The notes under the pieces were generated by a model. The model did no database searches. It worked only from the letters and a program-made list of their open reading frames with translations, and had not been told where the DNA came from. Below are positions 50,846-61,017 of a stretch of 64,000 bases of DNA, piece after piece (within the stretch, counting starts at the first letter, position 1; each line of letters begins with the position of its first letter). Made by a program: the position numbers and the translations under genes. The stretch is from NCBI RefSeq assembly GCF_000006405.1, contig NW_003202922.1:237663-301662 (forward strand), given 5' to 3'. Origin of the DNA: Perkinsus marinus ATCC 50983 (Eukaryota; Perkinsozoa; Perkinsida; Perkinsidae).

Positions 50846-52034
50846 TTATTCATCGCCTGCCCCTAGCCATTTTTCGAGGAGTCTCGCCTCAGCGTCCTCC
50901 AGGGCAAATCTGGCAAAGGCATTATCCCACCGTACTTCCGTACTGCAGCTCCTACTTATGCTGTACAATATCCAAGTTCTCCCGCTCAGTCTCGAACGCC
51001 TTCTTGACGTCACCACCACCTCCCATGGGCATCGGTGGTGGCGGAGGAGCCATCATCCCTCCCATCATCATCATATCCTCACCAGAGGTATCAGCAGCCG
51101 CTGCCATAGAAGCATCGTCGCCCGACGACCTATGTAGGGCTTCCGCCAGCAGCCCATGAAGTGCCCTAGGCCCTACCTCAATTGCTGATACAGTTGCATA
51201 ATACCTTGGCTACTCATCGAAACAAAGAAGTACAGGGAAAGGGAGGAGACATACGAAGTGTCCAAGGCTGGAACATCCACTCCTCGCTGTAGCATTGATT
51301 TCACCTAAGCTCAGCATCATACTAGTAAAGGAGTTTCAACAGTGCCTGACTTTAAATGTGAGAGGGAACGGAGTCTTGGCCACAAGGAAGCCACTGAATA
51401 GGTGGGAGACCCAGTAGCCGAGCGTACCATGTATACCTAGCCACATCACAGTGTAGTGCATACAGACTAGCTCGAGGGATACTACCCAAGAACATGAACT
51501 GATTCTTCATCATCCCAGTGGCCATACTCGGGTCGGACTGAGCCTGCATCATAGCATCCATGGCGTTCTTCTGGGGAGGGACCTACAACAACCAACACCA
51601 TAACCCTCTAGAGTCGTGGTTCATCAGTATCATCACCTGCCACAGCAGACCTTGGTCCTTCTTGAGATAGAGCGCTTTCTTAGACTGGAACGCCTTCTCT
51701 GTGAGGAAGTGCCCGTTAGCTCTCAGTAACTTCACACGAGTAAACAGTTTTTGCTTTTTAACTTCGTCCGGGTCCGCCTTTGGAGTCGCTCGTCCTAAAC
51801 CATAACTCCTCCACCACCTCCCACCATTTCCATGCAAATTGACGACACCTCTTTCCTTACTACAACCACTTCAGCTGTAAACCCGCCGGGCGAGACCCCA
51901 GACGTAGTAGTCCCCACCTTACCCAAGATTTGCATCAAATTCATCCGTATGATGTTACTCATGATCACCACCACCACGATGGGGATGAGGACAAAGTCTC
52001 GGATCAACGGGTCCAGAAGGATAGGCGTTGTCAT
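50846..52034 (-). CDS. EMC3: ER membrane protein complex subunit 3
   Basis: Oxa1-superfamily core of the EMC, which inserts membrane proteins into the ER. Start ATG 52034. Sequence in order: MTTPILLDPLIRDFVLIPIV with VVVIMSNIIRM (first helix); KQKLFTRVKLLRANGHFLTE then KAFQSKKALYLKKDQGLL; MDAMMQAQSDPSMATGMMKN and a membrane segment; a Met/Pro/Gly-rich insert (MMMMGGMMAPPPPPMPMGGG); DVKKAFETERENLDIVQHK; and, after a 46-nt intron, FALEDAEARLLEKWLGAGDE with stop at 50846. Motif order agrees with EMC3 throughout. The Met/Pro/Gly insert is unlike animal EMC3. An ancestor of the downstream zinc-finger gene could share its transcript given the 95-bp gap. Confidence 0.9.
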
Positions 52035-52587
52035 CTTCAAAAAAACCAATCACCACCAGCAAGCCTTTCCCCAACTAGCAAAAGGCCATGGCGAGCGCTT
52101 TTACCATGAGGGTAGCGCGCGCCCAAGATCAGAGCCGATTCGGCCTAGCTAGGCATTCCGAGGTGGAGAGTGCGTGAGCTAGTCGAGCTAGTTGAACTAG
52201 TTGAACGTTGTAAAGAGCGATTAAGATGAATCGCCAATCTTAGGAAACGAAGACGCTGTTGATAGTGCATCACGAGCGAACATCAACAATACTGCATGTG
52301 GTGTGATACGTTGCTTGGTAGCTCTACTTACCAGTGGTCCAGAAGGCGAACAACGAGACAAGGGATTTCCTAAATTCGTTGCTGAATCTCATCCGCGATT
52401 TCGGGAAATCCAAGAACATGCCGTATAGCACCGTTTGTGCCACAGCGCCGTAGAACCCCTTGTGACGTATTTTGACGCATTTACTAGAGTGTTGAGATTG
52501 TTAAGCACGTAGTACTATTGGGCGTGCGCATTTCCGGATACAGCGAATCAGGCTGTATCAGATTTCTCCAACTCGGAATTCGCCAAA

Positions 52588-52740
52588 ATGACGCCAGACA
52601 GATTCGCAGGCCTAATGACCGGAATTCTAGGTGGAACCAGTGTTGGAACAGATTACAACAATGTGGTGAAATACGCTACTCTACAACTGATTTGGACTAA
52701 GGTTTGGTGGATTCTGCGAAATTCGACAGATGTGCAGTAA
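52588..52740 (+). CDS. small open frame, 50 residues, uncertain
   Basis: MTPDRFAGLMTGILGGTSVG then YATLQLIWTKVWWILRNSTD, stop TAA at 52738-52740. The frame also stays open upstream to about 52535. It has a Gly-rich then hydrophobic character and could be a membrane peptide or the last exon of a larger gene. No homologue recognised. Confidence 0.25.
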   Translation: MTPDRFAGLMTGILGGTSVGTDYNNVVKYATLQLIWTKVWWILRNSTDVQ

Positions 52741-52918
52741 TCTGCGTGTTGTTCTCATTCCGCCAACATCAGTACTGGCAATAACTGCACATGGACAGCT
52801 CCCGCCAAGTTGGTCTTCTGGACGAGGATTGCCAAGTAGGTGATTTTAGGGTTGTGAAATATGGATCGAACAGCATGCGCCCTGGCTATCGATTTATGTT
52901 CTGGACGGTCCAAATTGG

Positions 52919-53177
52919 ACCAAACTTTTGGTGCCACCAAACTGGTGGTGCCCAGCACACTAGTCATTGGGGTTCGTACAAGATCATTATATCAAGACTC
53001 ACATTGTCTTCACATTGTGAAGACAATGTGATACATGTCACCATGTAATACATGGTGACTTGAGTCACATTGTCTTCACAATGTGAAGACAATGTGAGTC
53101 TTGATATAATGATCTTGTACGAACCCCAATGACTAGTGTGCTGGGCACCACCAGTTTGGTGGCACCAAAAGTTTGGT
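52919..53177. repeat. 259-bp near-perfect palindrome, arms about 129 bp
   Basis: Centre at 53048 in CCATGTA-A-TACATGG. The left arm begins ACCAAACTTTTGGTGCC and the right arm ends in its reverse complement at 53177, directly at the N gap. The arms differ only in a few bases near the centre. Each arm contains its own 15-bp hairpin (CACATTGTCTTCACA and its complement), so the DNA could fold as three linked hairpins. Confidence 0.92.
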
Positions 53178-53277
53178 NNNNNNNNNNNNNNNNNNNNNNN
53201 NNNNNNNNNNNNNNNNNNNNNNNNNNNNNNNNNNNNNNNNNNNNNNNNNNNNNNNNNNNNNNNNNNNNNNNNNNNNN
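53178..53277. other. assembly gap of exactly 100 N
   Basis: A run of 100 undetermined bases, the conventional placeholder for a gap of unknown size. Sequence continuity across it is not shown. Confidence 0.99.
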
Positions 53278-53554
53278 GATCCTCTCTCATCATACGATGA
53301 TCGGAGATCACTGACCGATTCATACAAGGTCGTACGACGCTGTTTAACTTCCTCGTTGAGCCTTGCCGGCTCGGCAAAGTTGACAAAGGATTAACTCGGC
53401 CGTGCTAAAACTCATGAAAGTAGACCCTGAAATTGATGATTGGTGATTTGATGAATTGATGATGAGCTTGGCGAGTTGGTGGAACCTGGTTCTCCGGCGA
53501 ATCATATGGTTCTTAGAACCTACGCTTCTCGTAGTAAGTCTCTAGTATTGAGGT

Positions 53555-53576
53555 TCCGTAGCCATCTTGGCTCAAG
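53555..53576 (+). other. dinozoan spliced-leader sequence, 22 nt
   Basis: Begins TCCGTAGCC and ends TTGGCTCAAG; all 22 positions fit the dinoflagellate/Perkinsus leader consensus (first base D = T, variable pyrimidine = C). The next bases are ATCTTAG, not GT, so no splice donor follows as it would in a working SL RNA gene. It is therefore more likely a relic left by a trans-spliced mRNA that was reverse transcribed and inserted. It lies 15 bp from the stop of a minus-strand gene, in antisense. Confidence 0.8.
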
Positions 53577-53590
53577 ATCTTAGTGTCGTG

Positions 53591-54118
53591 TTATCGGTCA
53601 CCGCATGTCGGCGAGGGGTTCCTCAACACCGGCGGAGAGTTATGCGACACCCCTAAACGACCGCAGCCCTGATTCAGGCGGTCTGGAGGGTAGGAAGTTC
53701 CCACCTCGAAAAAGAATTCCCGTCGACTGGGCTTGATATTGTCCAACAACTCCACGTAGTTTGCGAATATGCTGTCGAAAAGTAAGGTATGGAAGCATGA
53801 AAGGTATGTTGTTGGTCACCAAAAGCTGTCACAGACGACGGCTTGGCTAGCAACTGATAGGAAATCGTCTGCCCAAGCTGCTCGAGCTTTGGCCGCTCGC
53901 CCTTGGCATGCCAGATTGACAATGACGTTCGTCAGAACCTGTATCCAGTCTTGGGCTTTTCCAAGATCCGAGGGACAGTAGTTTTCCGAATAGGTCTCCC
54001 GACTCAACGCACCTTCTTTGTTCGTATAGTTTTGGGTAGTGGGTAGAAGAGCGCTTCCGGATCACTAAAATTCGGATCTTCAGGTAGGGGAGCGACAACG
54101 TCTTCAACACGGAAGATG
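53591..54118 (-). CDS. hypothetical multi-exon protein, C-terminal part
   Basis: Three segments join by plausible GT-AG introns (one of about 48 nt): VEDVVAPLPEDPNFSDPEAL with FYPLPKTIRTKK; VLTNVIVNLACQGRAAKARA then ADDFLSVASQAVVCDSF; FANYVELLDNIKPSRREFFF with EVGTSYPPDRLNQGC, stop TAA at 53591. The N-terminus is not located. No domain recognised. The frame change after TIRTKK needs an intron; without it this would be a frameshifted pseudogene. Confidence 0.45.
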
Positions 54119-55434
54119 TCGAACTCTGTGATTGGTTCTAAAAGCAACACACGTCCTGTCGCTGGCAGTTTCTCTCGTCTGTTCTACGGGCCATGCTATT
54201 GTCGTTCGTCACCGTTTGGACATCTTCATTACTTGCCGATGGAAGCTGACTTCCAGATCTCCTATCAACACCGATCAAAGAATCAAACTAGTACAAGCAA
54301 TACGAATGACGCTCACAATGTGGACGATATGTTCACAGCTGTCAGTGACAGCCTGTCACGAAAGTCTCATCGCCGCGGCTTGTCATGTGACCCCCGAATA
54401 AATCGATACTACGCAATCTCAAGCTCAATCTCAGTTCTCTGAGGACCTAGCGTACATCTTTAGAGTTTAGAGTCGTGAATCTTTTCCTTATTTTTCTTTT
54501 CTTTTTGTCGAAAATTTTCAAGAGGAAAGTTTCCACAATAGCCACATGGGCAAACTCCGAAACCACGCTTCTTGGGGAGCTGGGTCCACAAATGAATCAG
54601 GAATTAGCGCATGTTTTCAAATCAGCTACGTAGCGAAACGCCACTCCCACCGTATCATGCGCGCCTCGCCAACTTGAAGGAATAGAGTAAGCGAGGGCCC
54701 GACAGGAGGTTTCTGATCCAACAAAACACTGTTTTGTTGAATCAGGTTGATTCGACAGAACAGTGTTTTGTTGAATCAGATTCAACGTGATACTAATTTG
54801 CTGAATCAATCAGCACACCGGATCGGTGCTTTGCGCTTCCCACGCAAATGATGGGCTCACGGACTTCCAGAAAGGAGTTTCGGCCTAGATTGCACGATGC
54901 CATAAGATGTTCTCATGCATCATCGCAAGCTATAGATTGCAGTGCAAAGAATTCGTGCTCTGATGTGGCGAATCATGATTGGCTCGAGAATTAAGAACAT
55001 CAATCTGATGTTCTTGACAGCGAAATCAACTTCTCTGATCACGAAATTAAGGGCCTATTCGTAAGAAAATCACTGAATTCGGAATTTCAGAGATCCAATC
55101 TCCACTTGGAGCTCGTCGCTGAAGTTTAGCGGCCGAACTTAGTTCCTTGTTTGGAAATATGATGCACTCATGATGAACTCAAGAAGAAGCTCCAGTGTGT
55201 AAGATAAGTCCTAATCCGCGGACAGCGGGCTCGTTGGCCGAATAGAAAATCTCTCGATGAAACGAATGATTCGCCGAGTAGCATTCTTCTGAGTATTATA
55301 TGTAGGACCATGCTACTACAATAGTGAATCCAGGTGAAGGTCTTCTCACGGAGCGATCGTAGGATGACCAACGACAATGAAGGGCATTCTGTGGTAGACC
55401 GTGGATTTCGAAGTCCACAAAATAACAGAATTGC
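54119..55434. other. intergenic with small palindromic repeats
   Basis: 54714-54810 holds repeats of TGTTTTGTTGAATCAG in direct and inverted arrangement (CAACAAAACA-C-TGTTTTGTTG is a perfect hairpin). No gene is supported. The frame at 54116-54442 looks like chance. Confidence 0.4.
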
Positions 55435-56553
55435 TTATGAAGATCGCGGCTTCAATTTGCCGATTCCGACTCGTTTAAGAGTAGGGTGGAACTCGAAATA
55501 ATTACCAATCAGCATACGATCGGGGAAAGTCCAAACATTCTTTTCCTGTTTTGCGATAATGAGTATACAGATACCATATTGATTCCTGGCATAGTTCGCG
55601 TATGTCATCGTGAATGGAGTTATGCCTTTAGGGCCCAAGCCAAACTTCAACAGTGGCAACTCGCCCATGTATTGGCAAGGGAAGTACCATATCTTCTCTA
55701 TTGAGTCGAACTTGAAGTCGACATGCGTACCCGCAGCCTTATCAGTTTGAGCTCCAATTTCCTTGATGAGACTGTCATAGTATAATGTTGGAACGTATAG
55801 ATAGTTGGCGCCAGTGTCGAGCTCTAGGTTCATATTGATTCCAAGGGTTATATGTCCATCACCGACTTGTAGCTTGTCAATACGTACCGTGTACTCTTCG
55901 TCCGTAGAGAAGCCGACATACTTCAATGCTCCCTCATATAATGCAGGATCGCCTCCACCCAGGAGTAGGCCTCCATCAGCGGATGCCTCCTTGGGATCAG
56001 CGGGAGGATACAAGTAGAGAGCAATGATCCCGGTCGTTATAGTTTTTGATGATCTCAACTGCGTCATCAGAGACGGGAAGTTCACGTCACCTGGATCATA
56101 GCCAAGACCCATCGAGTTAGTCGGAGGAACTTCACTGATGGGAGGTTTTTGGTCGAATATCAGGCCGAAAGTGAGGATCTGCGACACCTGACCCATGGCT
56201 AATTTAGACTTGTGCTGAAAAATGTTCACCGTGTATTTGTCCTCGAAAGTAACAGTTCTCGTCACTTTTCCGACAGAGCAAGGCTCCGAGCAGTCGTAAC
56301 ACCCCATGGAACAAGTACTGCAGGAGTCTCCACTGGCTTTCTCGTACCAATCCTTCCAGATGAAGAAAAATGAACCCGACCCAGTGTCAACGAGGGCATG
56401 TAGCTCCTGGCCATTCTCGCCGACCAGAGTATGATACAATCCAAAGTTCTCTTTGGGAATATCTCCGTACTTCACATCGAGCTTGAGAGTTTCTCCTCGG
56501 GAGAACTTCAACACGTCAAATACATAAACCAAGGCGAGCAGTCGGACGGGCAT
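55435..56553 (-). CDS. pepsin-like aspartic protease (A1 family)
   Basis: A single exon. Start placed at ATG 56553 because MPVRLLALVYVFDVLKFSRG makes a signal peptide; about 372 residues, normal for the family. First active-site motif HALVDTGSGSFFFIWKDW, followed by a Cys-rich loop (CSTCSMGCYDCSEPC), the flap region, GGLLLGGGDPALYEGAL (typical after the flap), and second active-site motif NLELDTGANYLYVPTLYYD. The second motif is DTGA in place of the more common DTGT or DTGS. The C-terminus DRMLIGNYFEFHPTLKRVGI fits the family's end. Likely secreted or vacuolar; such proteases are numerous in Perkinsus-like protists. Confidence 0.92.
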   Translation of the reverse strand: MPVRLLALVYVFDVLKFSRGETLKLDVKYGDIPKENFGLYHTLVGENGQELHALVDTGSGSFFFIWKDWYEKASGDSCSTCSMGCYDCSEPCSVGKVTRTVTFEDKYTVNIFQHKSKLAMGQVSQILTFGLIFDQKPPISEVPPTNSMGLGYDPGDVNFPSLMTQLRSSKTITTGIIALYLYPPADPKEASADGGLLLGGGDPALYEGALKYVGFSTDEEYTVRIDKLQVGDGHITLGINMNLELDTGANYLYVPTLYYDSLIKEIGAQTDKAAGTHVDFKFDSIEKIWYFPCQYMGELPLLKFGLGPKGITPFTMTYANYARNQYGICILIIAKQEKNVWTFPDRMLIGNYFEFHPTLKRVGIGKLKPRSS

Positions 56554-56631
56554 AGGAGAACGGATTCCGGTCAATATTTTCGATCTCAACGTAGCCGAGT
56601 GGCACGTTTTTGTCTCACGGCTCGGGTGCAC

Positions 56632-57859
56632 GTTCGCCTCGTCTCTCGGACACCCAACTTGGGTGACCCAAGATTATCTTCCTCGAGCCCAAGTTTTCCT
56701 TCCCCCAACCCAATTTTTTCCCGCGCCCAAGATCTGTATGGCCATTCCTTCGGGTTTCGGTTTCACATGACTGACGTCTCGAACCTCGATAACAGTTTGG
56801 ATTTCAGGTTCTCCGTCGGGTTTCGGGTAGGGTTTCGGGTTTCCCTTTCTCCGCTTTCACCTTTAGTTCCTTCTTTTCTCGGGGAACCCGTAGTTTAGAT
56901 TGCACTTGCATTACAGCCATTACCCGGATAACAAACCCTGACTCCTTGAGTTTCTCGGGAACTGGGGATTTCTTGGGATCCTGAAAGTTTTTCTTGGGCC
57001 CGCACAAAAAATTCCGCACAAAACCCAGATTAGTATCGCAGGGCGAGCGAAAAGTGTTGAGCAATAGTTTATAAGACTTGACGCGACACGTTCTGTCAGA
57101 ATGGTTCTGTACTTGCTAGTACAAAACGCACATAAATGCTCACCATGTGCGATTCTCACAATCTCGCCCCCTTCCTCACGCCACATTGATCGATCACACA
57201 AACCAAAATGCAACAGCAGTAAATCTTCCAACTATGTACAAACCGGAGCAAAGCGATGGGCTCGGCTAGTCTGTATTTATTATTGTTGGAATTCAGGGAT
57301 AATAGTGAAAATTCAGGGCAGGTGGCAAATCTAGAGGACGAACTCTAGCTTACCTCAAGAAGCTAGCTCGGATTTCGAACATGACGTGATGTGCTGACTC
57401 GGCACTACCGTAGTGCCACTACCGAACTAGAAATCCATGATGAAAAACGCTGTGTGATGGTCAGTGTATGCGAGGGTAACCATATGTAACACAAAACAAG
57501 CGAATTTGCATAAATTTACTCACCAATTACATGCAGTCCGGGATTTCAAGAACCCAGTGGGTTGCTGACTATGATCTGCGTCCAACTTTCGACAGTTCCA
57601 CAACGGCAATAAAGTTCGTCCTTTCTTGCATTGGTCAATTTCGTTCCAATTTCGACAAGATCTGTGTCGGTATTGGAATCAGCTCTAACCCACTAAGAAA
57701 AACAACGCCGTTTTGACGCACATAACAACAACCAATGCGACATGCAAAAGCACCCTCGTCGCTGTATGGTCACCACGCCCTCACTAGAAGTCTCTATATG
57801 TACCTACGCGCACTGGACAAGTCTACTGTTCTCCACAGAAGACCTTACTCGGCCCAGGT
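56632..57859. other. intergenic with GGTTTCGGGTTT-type and CCCAAG-type repeats
   Basis: 56640-56730 repeats CCCAACTTGGG, CCCAAGAT and CCCAAGTTTT units. 56750-56850 repeats TCGGGTTTCGG units like those at 27.8 kb. No gene supported. Confidence 0.4.
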
Positions 57860-60800
57860 CGTTGGTCCCTCCCCCTCGTAATGAGCGTAGTCGTCTTGTA
57901 AAACTTGGTGCCTACCAAAGCATCCACGTCGTCAGGCAGTCAGCTTCTACTACCCCGTGCTGCCAGATCCTCAGCGAGCTTCTGCTGACATCCCGCACCA
58001 AGAGGAAGGGAGAGCTCATTGTCCATCTCGGGAAGGGCTGCTCGTTTGCCTGATGAGATGATCGCGGATCGAGCCCCACTCTAACTCGGACCTCCGAATT
58101 CATCAACGAAGGCTAGGCCTGGATCTGGTACCGGCAACCACGTCCCTGATAGGAGCCACCATAGGTCCCCGCCGGGGCTAGAGCGATGGTCTTACTCTGA
58201 ACCGCTGTAGATAAGCAGGCAGTGCTGACATCCCCATCAGTGACGTCGATGGGAACATATCTGCCGGAATGATATTAGTAAGGCGGCCGTTGATTCTGGA
58301 CTCCATACCTCTCCCCTGTCAAACAGCCCACCTTTAAACCATGCGGCGCCTTGGCCTCATCTTCAACTGATAACCCAGCCGGAGTAGTGAAGCCTCCTGA
58401 ATACACGCATTCCCATACCGTAAATCATCGGAGGTCCTATCTACTACCCCTAGGGGCCTCCTCCTCTACAACGACCCCTTCTGGCGGAGTGTAGGCAACT
58501 AAAGCACAAGTGCTGTTGCGTGCACTGGTCCATCCTCACCTCCCGAGGTTGTATCCCAGGAGCGATATCCGTGCCGATCATAAGGCTTAAAATGCGGAAC
58601 TACGCCTTCCTCGGCGACTGGCCGTCTTTTCTCATATCTGAGGGAATGATCATATTCATCAACTCAATCAGGCGGAGCGAAGTTCTCTACAGCAGCTCAG
58701 GAATGGTCTCGTCGTTGACCAGCCGTGCCTCCACAGCTTTGGTCCCTCCACCCGGTGGCGGGCGAAAGCTCCCCGCGTGTTCAGAGGTGAACAAACGCCA
58801 TCTTGGGTCCAACAGTAGCGCACCTGACCTCGTAAACTCCTCACAGGCCACACCTCCACACAGTGTTGGAATATATTCTTTGTTTCCTCACTAACTACTA
58901 TCTACGAGTTCGGGTGAAATTGTACCGAAACCAACAAGCATTTTGATATCATCACCAACACATGTAGTTGACCATGTGCATATTGTCCCACACTGCCTCC
59001 ACATTCACCCACCCGAAGTGTCTCGTTGCTTCACACGGCCTATCCTCGTCACGACATGCAGCCCGTCACGAGCGACATCCGAGATCTCACTTTCCAGCTG
59101 AGAGGGAAAGTAAGTTGAGATTGCCGATTACCGGGTATACCTCTCGCAGATGCTTATCCCCTATACCCGGCTGAGGGGCCTGCTGGTTAGCAAGGCGTTC
59201 TTCGTACCAATTGTGGACCAGAGTAGAGGCCGAGAAGGGACAAGCCAGACAGGAAGGGTTGTCAGCCATAATACGCAGGCAGGAAAATCTACTGAAATCC
59301 CACCTCCCTATTTTCGAACACTACGCCTTGTCGACTACCGTATAACTTTTCATGCTTGGAAACGTCAGCCACTGACTATATTGGACACCTGTTTGAAACG
59401 TTCGTGGAGTGTTTGAGCCCGTAGCCGCTTCGCAGCGTGAAATATGAGGCACGCTTTAATCAATCGCTGTACCTAACACTAAGGTGTGGACAAGACAAGC
59501 ACTGCAGCCTCGCACTTCCACACTAATAGACTGTGGCACGTAGGGGATCCTCCGCTCGAGCAGCATCATCTTGAGGAGCTCCCTCAAAGACTCGCAACCT
59601 TCATAGGGCTGAGGTCCCCCGAAAATCTCAATAAGGATGCATCCGAGGGACCATATGTCCACACGTTCTGTTATCTAAGCACAGCCTCGGACGCTACTGC
59701 TGCAGTCAGCAGCGCCAACCTTGAGACGTTCATCAAAGAGTTCCGGCGCCATGTACCGAGGAGAGCCCCCGTTGCTTTTCCGCGTGATATGACTGAACTC
59801 CATCGGCTCCGTCAGGCCGAAGTCGCAGAGCTTCGTGTTCATATCACGATCCAACTACAATGGAAATTGCTACCATTCAAGCGAGAACCACTTACGACCA
59901 CATTCATAGTCTTGAGGTCTCTATGGACGATGACCGGCTTCTGGGCATGAAGATATGCCTAAGGCTGGTTGACTAGTTCCGTGAATATTATGGCAGATTA
60001 CCACTGCACCAGTCAGTTGTACTGTCATTTTGAGCCGTTGCTCTCGACTCAGTCGAACCTTCCTCACATGTAGGAGCTACCACTGAAGGTAGACAGACAG
60101 CCATCACGAGTGGCCGTCTCACTTGGTGGAGGTTTCCTCCAGGCATGTACTCCGTTACGAGGCAAAGGTGCGGCAGCTCTAGACAAGCTCCCAGAAACTT
60201 GACCTGTCGCCGAGATTTGCCATAGTATTGCCTCGATAGAGCACACCAGGCCTGGGTGATTCAAGTGGCGAAAGCTCTCCACTTCTCTGACCAAATCCTT
60301 CACTATCTGCTCGCCATGCCCAGAAGTGGTCATCCATGACGCTGAATGGCAGTACGGCAAAATATGCAAAAGGTCAACCACATATGTTGGTGACAACATG
60401 AAAATTCTGAGAGGAAATTTTGTGAGATTGTTGTTGATTACTGTACATTTCTACCCAGGTTCGCATATAAACTTCTATAATTAGTGAGGAAACTCCCAAG
60501 CTCAGCTGAGGAAAGCGAACACATATTGCAACACTGCTGAATGGTCCCCATCACGTCTCGAATCGCCCTATGCTTCCTACTGTCATAATTCAGCTTTTTA
60601 ATAGCAACCTCTCTTCCTCTATAGGTGCCTCGGAACACCCGACCGAACTCTCCCGCGCCCAACTCTTGCTCAAAAGTGAGCTCACTAGGGGCTATTTTCT
60701 GGCTTGACTCGTGCAAAGACGATTCCAAGTCAACTGACGCGATCGAGGTCCAACAACAAACGTGCTGGTCCGGGATCACCCGCTTCCCTTGGTGTCGGTT

Positions 60801-61017
60801 GCACTATACGGGATCGACGGACCACACTTTCCATAGAACTCAGTCGGGTCACAGGAGCCCCTGTGAGACAGGTGGCTGATCGAGCATGAGCCACACTCGG
60901 TCTTCGCGGTGGGAGTGCACCACGGACAGGCAGCTGCGCCGGAGGAGGGCACTCTGAGGGAGCCGACTGCTCTACCCCATCCTGCCCTTCTAGTAGAAGA
61001 GGGCTCGACTGGTGCAC
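57860..61017 (-). CDS. tyrosine-kinase-like (TKL) protein kinase
   Basis: Kinase motifs in order on the minus strand: IAPSELTFEQELGAGEFGRV then YRGREVAIKKL (P-loop and Lys), IVKDLVREVESFRHLNHPGL (helix C Glu), VKFLGACLELPHLCLVTEYM with PGGNLHQ, AYLHAQKPVIVHRDLKTMNV, KLCDFGLTEPMEFSH, KSNGGSPRYMAPELF, ERVDIWSLGCILIEIFGG with PQPYEGCESLRELL. This is the MLK/TKL style domain. Later exons read through 43-nt introns: NQQAPQPGIGDKHLRE, LESEISDVARDGLHVVTRIG, EFTRSGALLLDPRWRLFTSE, and probably DELSLPLGAGCQQ-like exons down to 57.86 kb. Exons N-terminal to 60779 are Pro/Ser/Arg-rich and loosely defined. Two MITEs lie in its introns. Confidence 0.8.
58861..58995. mobile_element. hAT-like MITE (family 1) with perfect 8-bp target duplication
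   Basis: Starts CAGTGTTGGAATATATT, ends CATATTGTCCCACACTG, 135 bp. It is flanked by CCTCCACA on both sides (58853-58860 and 58996-59003). It lies in a TKL kinase intron between the exons ending VVTRIGR and starting EFTRSGA. Confidence 0.95.
60350..60536. mobile_element. hAT-like MITE (family 1) with perfect 8-bp target duplication
   Basis: Starts CAGTACGGCAAAATATGC, ends ACATATTGCAACACTG, 187 bp. It is flanked by CTGAATGG on both sides (60342-60349 and 60537-60544). It lies in the kinase intron whose donor follows RKHRAIRD and whose acceptor precedes IVKDLVRE; without it the intron would be 53 nt. Confidence 0.96.

Noticed and set aside
53555-53640. Functional spliced-leader RNA gene
   Set aside because: No GT donor follows the leader's final CAAG, and I see no Sm-like site soon after, so it is reported as a probable relic.
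60350-60536. Possibility that this MITE, too, interrupts coding sequence of the kinase
   Set aside because: Joining across the target duplication gives a TGA in frame. The conserved kinase helix instead continues from RAIRD to IVKDLVRE across a GT-AG intron that contains the element.
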